This document shows, piece after piece, positions 8,745 through 14,743 of a DNA stretch of 29,452 bases. The position numbers and the translations under genes were made by a program. This DNA comes from an uncultured Porphyromonadaceae bacterium (GTDB lineage Bacteria > Bacteroidota > Bacteroidia > Bacteroidales > Muribaculaceae). The stretch lies in assembly GCA_902470475.1 (NCBI GenBank), contig CABRGT010000018.1, forward strand, positions 1-29,452, read 5' to 3'. Each line of letters opens with the position of its first letter. Position 1 is the stretch's first letter. A model generated the notes under the pieces. It was not told where the DNA came from, searched no databases, and worked only from the letters and a program-made list of their open reading frames with translations.

Positions 8745-8884
8745 ATTTGGTGAGTTTTAGGATTAATTTCGTTTTATTTTCCGACGATTTAATTATCTAA
8801 CAACACCATCGTTCCGATTGTTTTCGGACCCTCAAAAAAAATTAAAGATTCTCAATCATGGTCAGGGACGGGAAGAAAATATAC

Positions 8885-8917
8885 GAAAAAAGAGCTGCGC
8901 CGGGATGGCACAGCTCT
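8885..8917 (-). terminator. Terminator after the TPR gene
   Basis: On the minus strand AGAGCTG (8911-8917) pairs with CAGCTCT (8891-8897) around a 13-base loop. It is followed directly by six T residues (8890-8885). It lies 24 bases after the TPR gene stop. Confidence 0.8.
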
Positions 8918-8941
8918 GTATGGAATGGTCTCCGGAGCAGG

Positions 8942-10537
8942 TTATTTACCGAAGATGTAGTTGTACTGCTGCATCAGGCGCAGGAAGCGCAGATCGTCGC
9001 GCAGAGCTCCGGCATTGACGGGGCCGTCGGTGTTGTTCATCCAGTTGTGGTTGTCGCTGTATCCGGCCTTGAGCGAGCGCTCGACAGCGTCAAGCGCCCT
9101 CTGGTCGTCGTCGCGCAGCATGTAATAGCAGGCTGCAAGGTAGTTGACGCGTCCGTCGTTGTCGGGTACGGTCGCTATGATATTGTCGATCCATGCGTCG
9201 GCTTCGGCTTCGCGGCCAAGTCCGAGCAGTGCGAATCCGCGCAGCGATGCAATGTCCTCGTCGGTGAATCCCTCCACGTCGAGTGCCTGCTGGTTGAACT
9301 GGCGGGCTGCGGCGGGCTGGTTCATGAATGAGCCGTGGATCCATGCTCGCAGAATGTAGATTTCGGGATTGGAGGCGTCCAGCATCGATGCCTCGCCCAG
9401 AACGGCTACAGCCTGTTCGTAGTCTTTCTTGTCTACATAGTTTAGCGCCATCTCCACCAGGCCCGGTACGTATTCGCGGTCGATGACCATGGCATGGCCT
9501 CCGGCGGCGATAGCCTCGTCGTGGCGACCCTGAGCCCGCAGGATGCGCGAGCGTGTCACATAGTATTCGGCCACGGAGCCGCCCGAGTCGGTGATGGCCT
9601 TGTCGATCTGGGCCAGGGCTTCGTCGTAGCGGCCCAGCCCGAGCTCGCAGCGGGCAATCGAGGCGTTGAGGCCGTGGTAGTTGTACAGACGCTGGTCGAT
9701 GATGGTCTGGAAGTCGTCGATGGCGGCCAGGTAATTGTAATGTGCCTGGGCGATGGTGGCGCGCAGATAGCGGTAGAGTCCGTTGCCGGGCACAGCCTCT
9801 ATGGCGCGGGTAAGGCCGTCGACGGTCGCCTTGTAGTTGCTGTTGCCGTAGTTGACCAGGGCTGAGATGGCGCGCTGGTCGCGCGAGTTGAGCGAAATGG
9901 CCACGAGCAGATCCTCGACAGCGCCTTCGTGGTTGCCCATTGTCTTGCGTACGGATGCGCGGCGCACGTAAATCTCGGGCTCGTTGGCATTGAATGCCAC
10001 GGCCTGTTCGAGAAGCTCTTCGGCTTCGGTGTAGTTGCCTTCGGCGGCCGAGCAGCGGGCCATGCCGATCAGGGCTTCGGTGCTGCGTGTGTTCATACGC
10101 TGTATGCGCATGAACTCGCGGCGGGCTTCCTGAGTCTGACCCAGGTCGAGCAGGGTAGTGGCGCGCTGGTAAATGGCCGATGCCGACTGCGGCTCGAGAG
10201 CCAGGGCCGAATCGATATCGGCCAGTGCAAGCTGAGGTTTCCCGGTCTGATTGTATATGCCGGCGCGCAACATCAGGGCCTGGAACTTGGTGTCGCGGTC
10301 GTTGCCGCAGTAGCGGAGGGCGTTGTTGACGTCATCGAGCGCCCGCACATATTCGTTGTGGCGGTAGTATTCGTTGGCGCGGCGGAACCAGGTCAGGTGG
10401 TCTTTCGGATTAGCCTGAAGCTGCTGGTCGTAGACGCCTATTACGGCGAGAGTCATGGGATTGTCAATGATAGCCGGGGCATTTTGCGCTGCCAAAGCGA
10501 CGGCCAGGGCTGTCAGAGCGACTTTGATTACTTTCAT
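8942..10537 (-). CDS. Exported tetratricopeptide-repeat protein
   Basis: The 531-residue protein begins with a signal peptide (MKVIKVALTALAVALAAQNA) and then consists almost wholly of tetratricopeptide repeats. Typical TPR helix-turn-helix text recurs throughout, for example HLTWFRRANEYYRHNEYVRA, PQSASAIYQRATTLLDLGQT, GRYDEALAQIDKAI and PEIYILRAWIHG. TPR arrays are protein-interaction scaffolds; in Bacteroidales such periplasmic proteins often assist envelope assembly, but nothing here points to a specific partner. It has its own strong promoter (10564-10594) and terminator (8885-8917), so it is a single transcription unit. No catalytic motif or C-terminal sorting domain is visible. The specific function is not recognised. 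Confidence 0.85.
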   Translation of the reverse strand: MKVIKVALTALAVALAAQNAPAIIDNPMTLAVIGVYDQQLQANPKDHLTWFRRANEYYRHNEYVRALDDVNNALRYCGNDRDTKFQALMLRAGIYNQTGKPQLALADIDSALALEPQSASAIYQRATTLLDLGQTQEARREFMRIQRMNTRSTEALIGMARCSAAEGNYTEAEELLEQAVAFNANEPEIYVRRASVRKTMGNHEGAVEDLLVAISLNSRDQRAISALVNYGNSNYKATVDGLTRAIEAVPGNGLYRYLRATIAQAHYNYLAAIDDFQTIIDQRLYNYHGLNASIARCELGLGRYDEALAQIDKAITDSGGSVAEYYVTRSRILRAQGRHDEAIAAGGHAMVIDREYVPGLVEMALNYVDKKDYEQAVAVLGEASMLDASNPEIYILRAWIHGSFMNQPAAARQFNQQALDVEGFTDEDIASLRGFALLGLGREAEADAWIDNIIATVPDNDGRVNYLAACYYMLRDDDQRALDAVERSLKAGYSDNHNWMNNTDGPVNAGALRDDLRFLRLMQQYNYIFGK

Positions 10538-10563
10538 TTTGATGTCTGCAAGAAATTGAGTTA

Positions 10564-10594
10564 CAAATTTACCGCTTTTGGATTAACGCTCAAA
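10564..10594 (-). promoter_or_regulatory. Bacteroidetes-type promoter for the TPR gene
   Basis: On the minus strand TTTG (10594-10591) and TAAATTTG (10571-10564) are separated by 19 bases, an exact match to the TTTG/TAnnTTTG consensus. It lies 27 bases upstream of the TPR start codon, just after the flavodoxin-ferredoxin gene stop. Confidence 0.8.
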
Positions 10595-10599
10595 ATCAA

Positions 10600-11382
10600 T
10601 TAACATTTATTTTGCGATTTTGTGGCTGTCAGGGCGATCAGATCGGAATATCGCGATTTACCCTCGGTGGCGCGGCCGTAGCGCACGGCGCGGTGAGGGC
10701 ATATGTGGTAGCACCGCAGGCACAGGGCGCAGCGGTCGCCCCAGCAGGGACCGCCGACGTGCATCGAGATGTTGCCTGTCGGACATGAGCGTGCGCACAG
10801 ACCGCAGCCTACGCAGGAGTCGGCCGCATGGAAGGGCTTGGGCGACATGGCGTGCCGCACGAACCATGGGTATATGACCGCGCTCTTGAACCATGCGAAG
10901 CGGCCGCGCACGCAGTCGTCGGCAGCCGATCCGGAGCGGATGCGCGCCGCTATGGCGGCGATGCGTGCCGGAGCGGCGGCGATCTTGGCCTCCGCCACTT
11001 CGGGCGAGTCAGTGTCGAACCCCTTCATCAGCACATAGGTGTTGGGCATCTGCACGGAGAACGCGGCGCGGGCCGAGCCTCCGCAGTCCGCGATCAGTTT
11101 CCTCCACTGGCGTGCCGTCAGTCCCGTGTCGTCGCCGCAGGTCATCACCGCCCAGTGCGGCAGTCCGTGTAGTCCGGGGTACGCATGCATAACGTCGCGG
11201 ATCCAGCCGACAACCACCGGAGGCACACCCCATGAATATACGGGAAATACCCACACGACTTTGTCGCCGCTTACATCGCGCGGGTGGTCCGGGAAGACTG
11301 TCAGATCCGTGTCCGCCAATTCCTGACCGAGCTGCAGGGCGGCGAACATGCTGTTGCCTGTGCCTGAGAAGACGAGGATCAT
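10600..11382 (-). CDS. EFR1-type flavodoxin/ferredoxin fusion protein
   Basis: A 260-residue cytoplasmic redox protein. The N-terminus has a flavodoxin-like fold with the phosphate-binding SGTGNS motif (residues 6-11). The C-terminus has two 4Fe-4S clusters: Cys190, 193, 196, 200 (CVGCGLCARSCP) and Cys218, 221, 224, 228 (CALCLRCYHICP). This matches the EFR1 family of single-polypeptide flavodoxin-ferredoxins, common in anaerobes, which carry low-potential electrons; the natural partner is unknown. Its ATG overlaps the DUF2027/Smr stop codon in an ATGA arrangement, so translation is probably coupled and the two genes form an operon. The start is fixed by the SGTGNS motif being next to the N-terminus. 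Confidence 0.88.
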   Translation of the reverse strand: MILVFSGTGNSMFAALQLGQELADTDLTVFPDHPRDVSGDKVVWVFPVYSWGVPPVVVGWIRDVMHAYPGLHGLPHWAVMTCGDDTGLTARQWRKLIADCGGSARAAFSVQMPNTYVLMKGFDTDSPEVAEAKIAAAPARIAAIAARIRSGSAADDCVRGRFAWFKSAVIYPWFVRHAMSPKPFHAADSCVGCGLCARSCPTGNISMHVGGPCWGDRCALCLRCYHICPHRAVRYGRATEGKSRYSDLIALTATKSQNKC

Positions 11383-12488
11383 CGGGTGTGGCGGATTACG
11401 ACTTTGGTGGCCCCGAAACCGTATTCGCGGAAGGAGGCATCGCTGACGTCGTGGCCTTTATAGCGGTGATTGAGTTCTTTCATCAGTGCGGCGCGTAGAA
11501 CACCTTCGCCTTTGCCGTGAATGAAGATTATCGTGCGACCGGGATATTTAAGATTTTCGTCCATGATGCGGCGGAAGGTGTCGATCTGGTAGTTGAGTAT
11601 GTCGGATTTCGACATGCCGTCCGTGGTATACAGCAGTTCGGACGAATGAAGGTCGACCTCGAGGGGTACGGACAGATCGGGCTTCACGGCGCGGCGTTCC
11701 ACAGCGCGTGGCCGTCGGCGGTCGGCGGTCTGTTTCTGTGTCAGGGCTGCCTGAAGGGTCTCAGCTTGCGATGGCCCGGGACGGCCCATGGTTTTGTCGT
11801 CGCGCACGATATCCAGAGCTATTACCTTCGATTCGAAATAAGGATTGACATCGAAACAGTGCAGGCGGGCGAATTTGGTGGCGTCGAGTCTCTGCTCGAA
11901 GTCGACAGGCGCCTTGCGGGTATACTCACCAGGGCGCTTGAACGGAAGCGCCTGCACCGAGATGCGGTCGATGTCGGGCAGATCATCTACGGTGAGTTCG
12001 AAAAGAAATTCCTGCATCTGAGGCTCGATGATGCCGCCGAAACGCAGTTGCCAGCTTTCGCTGTCGCGGCGCCGGGTGGCTACGGTCAGGTACAGCCAGT
12101 AATTCGAGTCGTTGACAAACGAGGCGTCAAAGGTGGTCGAGCTAAGACGGCGGATGTCGGCCGGCTCGAAGCCTATGACGAGGTTGAGTTTTTCGCCTTC
12201 GGGAGTTTCCTCTATTGCAGGAAGCGGTTCGGGCTCAGGTTCAGGTTTGCGTGCCACCTCCGGAGCTACTGCGGCCCCAGCGGCCGCCCGCGGCTTTGGC
12301 TTCAGGGCCTCGGGTACATCCTTTTTATAAAATGAGTCGCCCGAAGCGACTACCACGCATTCGCGTGCGAGGACAGGCGTCTCGAAACCGTCCTCGTCGA
12401 CATAGGCCATCTGACCATCTATTTTTGTGACACGTCCGCCTCCCACACTGTTGAGGTAGCGCACGGTGTCTCCGACTTTAAGTTGCAT
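11379..12488 (-). CDS. DUF2027 and Smr domain protein (MutS2-Smr-like nuclease domain)
   Basis: The 369-residue protein starts MQLKVGDTVRYLNSVGGGRV. I chose this ATG (12488) because the conserved domain begins there and a consensus promoter lies 18 bases upstream. Residues 1 to about 65 form a small beta-barrel-like region, followed by a Pro/Glu/Ala-rich linker. A beta-rich DUF2027 domain comes next (about residues 100-235). The C-terminal Smr domain has the motif VDLH at residues 278-281 and HGKGEG at 324-329. Smr domains bind or nick nucleic acid (DNA junctions or ribosome-associated mRNA), so a nucleic-acid role is likely but the target is unknown. It is the first gene of an operon with the flavodoxin-ferredoxin gene (4-base overlap). 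Confidence 0.85.
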   Translation of the reverse strand: MQLKVGDTVRYLNSVGGGRVTKIDGQMAYVDEDGFETPVLARECVVVASGDSFYKKDVPEALKPKPRAAAGAAVAPEVARKPEPEPEPLPAIEETPEGEKLNLVIGFEPADIRRLSSTTFDASFVNDSNYWLYLTVATRRRDSESWQLRFGGIIEPQMQEFLFELTVDDLPDIDRISVQALPFKRPGEYTRKAPVDFEQRLDATKFARLHCFDVNPYFESKVIALDIVRDDKTMGRPGPSQAETLQAALTQKQTADRRRPRAVERRAVKPDLSVPLEVDLHSSELLYTTDGMSKSDILNYQIDTFRRIMDENLKYPGRTIIFIHGKGEGVLRAALMKELNHRYKGHDVSDASFREYGFGATKVVIRHTR

Positions 12489-12505
12489 ATATTTCTTATT
12501 TTTTG

Positions 12506-12537
12506 CAAAAGTACGATATTTTCGCCTTAACGGCAAA
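12506..12537 (-). promoter_or_regulatory. Bacteroidetes-type promoter for the DUF2027/Smr operon
   Basis: On the minus strand TTTG (12537-12534) and TACTTTTG (12513-12506) are separated by 20 bases. The upstream box lies inside the last codons of the acyltransferase gene, so this operon can be transcribed independently of that gene. Confidence 0.75.
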
Positions 12538-13570
12538 AATATCTGCGCCAGAGGTCGGCAGCCGGCCTCTCGAACAGACGGTTTAACAGGAATGCTCCCC
12601 CGGCTGTCAGCGCCAGAAGTATCCATACGAAGGCTGTGTGTGATATCGCGAAGCCGAATTTTTCGAATAGTACGCGCAGATATTCACCGCCGAGTACATG
12701 GATCATATAGAAACTGAAGCTTACGTTGCCGAAGCAGACAAGCGGACGCAACTGAAGCAGCCTTGTCAGCAACCCTCCGCGCCGGTCGAGCGCCGTGAAA
12801 ATTATTATAAGCAGCATCGACGGCCCCCACCACAGCGCCGCCGAGGCATACTGCGCCGGTATGTGACTGTAGAGCAGAATAGCGCCGCTGAAGATGCCGA
12901 TTGCGGCGGCTTCGACAATAGTGCGCAGGACGTAGGATTGCGCGCACAGGGCGCTCACAGCATGTGATCCGCGTGCGCGCAGCCACAATTGCCACAGGAA
13001 CATTCCAAGCAGGAAATCGACAAGCCGCATCGGCGGAAAAACATAGATAAGCGACCGTGTCATGTCGTCGGGAACAAGCTGCACGGCAAGGAAATACACA
13101 GCCAGTAAGGCGCATAGTCCTGAGGCCGTGCCGCGCATGCCGATGCGTGCCGGCACTCCGGCAAGCGCCGGAAACAGCAGGTAGCACGGCAGCAGTGCCG
13201 ACAGGAACCACGACACGCTGTTGCCCGAGAAATAATATGCCGAATTCGGTATCCACGCCTGAAGCAGCAGCAGATTTGATATTTCGGGCAAAATGTCAGC
13301 CGAAGTCAGCACGGGCCATTGTACCGCGATGGCAGCCGCCAGGCAAAGCACGTGCAGCGGATAGATTTTCGAGAGGCGCCCGCTGATGAAGCCGGAGTAG
13401 GTCACCGTGGCGCGCATGAACCGGTCCTCGAAGCCTTTGCACAGCACGAATCCGCTAAGTATCATGAAGAAACTCACGCCGAGATCGCCTCCGGCCGTGA
13501 ACCCGCAGAAGTGATGCATGAATATTGCGATGGCAAATAGCCCGCGTAATGACTGAAGCGTCCGGAACAT
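12527..13570 (-). CDS. Acyltransferase-3 family membrane protein
   Basis: The 347-residue protein is an OafA/YrhL-like integral membrane O-acyltransferase with about ten hydrophobic helices. The N-terminal signature is present: LQSLRGLFAIAIFMHHF (Arg9 and the His19-His20 pair) and then GVSFFMILSGFVL. Family members move acetyl or other acyl groups onto extracytoplasmic sugars of polysaccharide, LPS or peptidoglycan; the substrate here cannot be read from sequence. It has its own promoter (13586-13617) and no nearby glycosyltransferase genes, so it is not part of a visible surface-polysaccharide locus. The last codons overlap the promoter of the next gene. No fused periplasmic SGNH domain is present. 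Confidence 0.9.
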   Translation of the reverse strand: MFRTLQSLRGLFAIAIFMHHFCGFTAGGDLGVSFFMILSGFVLCKGFEDRFMRATVTYSGFISGRLSKIYPLHVLCLAAAIAVQWPVLTSADILPEISNLLLLQAWIPNSAYYFSGNSVSWFLSALLPCYLLFPALAGVPARIGMRGTASGLCALLAVYFLAVQLVPDDMTRSLIYVFPPMRLVDFLLGMFLWQLWLRARGSHAVSALCAQSYVLRTIVEAAAIGIFSGAILLYSHIPAQYASAALWWGPSMLLIIIFTALDRRGGLLTRLLQLRPLVCFGNVSFSFYMIHVLGGEYLRVLFEKFGFAISHTAFVWILLALTAGGAFLLNRLFERPAADLWRRYFCR

Positions 13571-13585
13571 CGTGGAAATTTTTCA

Positions 13586-13617
13586 CAAAGATAGACATTT
13601 ATACCGGAAACGTCAAG
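13586..13617 (-). promoter_or_regulatory. Probable promoter of the acyltransferase gene
   Basis: On the minus strand TATCTTTG (13593-13586) matches the -7 consensus exactly. The -33 box is a near match, CTTG (13617-13614), with 20-base spacing. It sits 15 bases upstream of the start codon, giving a very short leader. Confidence 0.65.
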
Positions 13618-13635
13618 GGCGTCGCGGCATATGAT

Positions 13636-13670
13636 AAAAAAGTGTGCCACCCGCCAAAGAGGTGGCACAC
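13636..13670 (-). terminator. Strong terminator after the acidic-tail gene
   Basis: On the minus strand GTGTGCCACC (13670-13661) pairs perfectly over 10 bp with 13651-13642, around a 9-base loop. Six T residues follow (13641-13636). It lies 119 bases after the acidic-tail gene stop and insulates the acyltransferase promoter. Confidence 0.9.
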
Positions 13671-13789
13671 CCGCAGTCGCAAAAGATGTCAGAAAATAAA
13701 ATCCCGGATGCGCTGCTTCATTAAGGAGTGAGGAGAATGCCTCGGCCTGTAAAATTATATCGGTTAAGGTTGGGGTTTCCGGCAATCAT

Positions 13790-14497
13790 TCAGATGTCAT
13801 TGTATATTGTGTCGTCAATGGTGTCGTCGACGCCGTCTGCGAAATCGAGATCGTTGTCGGGATCCGTGAGAATGTCGTCGCCATCGGTAATGTTGGGTTC
13901 GCCGATAACGTCGGGGTCGTCTCCGCCTTCGTTGTCTTCGTCGGAGTCCGGTTCGGTCTCCTGCGGATCTTCGGGATCTATCTCGATGGGCTCGTCGGTG
14001 TCATATACCGGCTCGGGCTGGTCGTATGTCTCCTGATAACGGAGTACTTCGTTCCACTGGATGGAATTCTGCCAGTCGATCTGCTCATGGGCGGAAAGCT
14101 CATTCCATTCCTGCGCGTCGTAGGTGCCGTAGACACCGCCGTGCCACAGGAACGTGCCGCCGGGACCTACGTCGGCACGGGCTGCGGCGAACGCTTCGCC
14201 GAATGTCATGTCTTCGGTGACTGCATTTGACATCGGGGCACGGCCTATGAATGTGCGCTCGTGAATATCGCCGTCATCGTCGATGTCGATGTAGGTGATT
14301 TCCGATTCGTCGGCCGCAGTTGCCGAGGTCAGTGCGGTGGCGGCAATGCCTATCGCGAGTCCTGTGCCGGCTGCTGCGGCTACTTTGAGGCCGGTCGAGG
14401 ATTTTTCAGTCTGTGTGTTCTCAGACTGTGCTTCAGCTTCGGAATTATTCTTGATCGGGCATTCGGCATCGTTGATGCGGGTGAGTTCGTTATCCAT
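13790..14497 (-). CDS. Unrecognised protein with Ala/Gly-rich hydrophobic segment and highly acidic tail
   Basis: I do not recognise a named family for this 235-residue protein. Residues 1 to about 34 are polar. Residues 35-60 form an Ala/Gly-rich hydrophobic stretch (GLKVAAAAGTGLAIGIAA) that could be a membrane anchor or internal signal. Residues about 95-150 contain a Gly/Trp/Tyr-rich block (EAFAAARADVGPGGTF, WHGGVYGTY, EWNELSAHEQ) that I recall from other uncharacterised Bacteroidales proteins. The last 77 residues (159-235) contain no Lys or Arg and are rich in Asp and Glu, with clusters such as DPDNDLDFADG that could bind divalent cations. It has a consensus promoter, a direct-repeat element upstream and a strong terminator, so it is a separately controlled gene. 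Function unknown. Confidence 0.8.
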   Translation of the reverse strand: MDNELTRINDAECPIKNNSEAEAQSENTQTEKSSTGLKVAAAAGTGLAIGIAATALTSATAADESEITYIDIDDDGDIHERTFIGRAPMSNAVTEDMTFGEAFAAARADVGPGGTFLWHGGVYGTYDAQEWNELSAHEQIDWQNSIQWNEVLRYQETYDQPEPVYDTDEPIEIDPEDPQETEPDSDEDNEGGDDPDVIGEPNITDGDDILTDPDNDLDFADGVDDTIDDTIYNDI

Positions 14498-14531
14498 ATC
14501 TTAATGTTTGAGTTGTTATCTGTTGACAATG

Positions 14532-14564
14532 CAAAGTTACAGCGCCGCGATGCCCTGTGGCAAA
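14532..14564 (-). promoter_or_regulatory. Bacteroidetes-type promoter for the acidic-tail gene
   Basis: On the minus strand TTTG (14564-14561) and TAACTTTG (14539-14532) are separated by 21 bases. It lies 34 bases upstream of the start codon. The direct repeat at 14579-14610 begins 15 bases upstream of the -33 box. Confidence 0.75.
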
Positions 14565-14578
14565 TATCTGCGGCGATT

Positions 14579-14610
14579 TTCCACCAACTACCACGGGATA
14601 TTCCACCAAC
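14579..14610. repeat. 10-bp direct repeat, candidate regulator-binding site
   Basis: TTCCACCAAC occurs at 14579-14588 and again at 14601-14610. The spacer is 12 bases, so the copies are 22 bp (about two helical turns) apart. It lies between the divergent promoters, next to the acidic-tail promoter. Two 9-10-bp direct repeats with a 12-base spacer is the layout of LytTR-family response-regulator sites; that assignment is inference only. Confidence 0.6.
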
Positions 14611-14677
14611 CCCCGGGGTTCACGGACGAATCAGTCCCGACTCTGATGCCTGTCTGATAGTTAAAATGTGCTGTATT

Positions 14678-14709
14678 TTTGCAAAATCGGCGGATAATGC
14701 ATACCTTTG
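14678..14709 (+). promoter_or_regulatory. Bacteroidetes-type promoter for the GH13 amylase
   Basis: TTTG (14678-14681) and TACCTTTG (14702-14709) are separated by 20 bases, an exact consensus match. It lies 34 bases before the amylase ATG. Confidence 0.82.
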
Positions 14710-14743
14710 CGCAATCAACCAAAAACTTACTTTATCACATATC

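Noticed and set aside
14261..14743. In-frame extension of the GH13 amylase upstream to 14261
   Set aside because: It would run through the acidic-tail gene on the opposite strand and both promoters, and would bury the clear signal peptide that begins at 14744.
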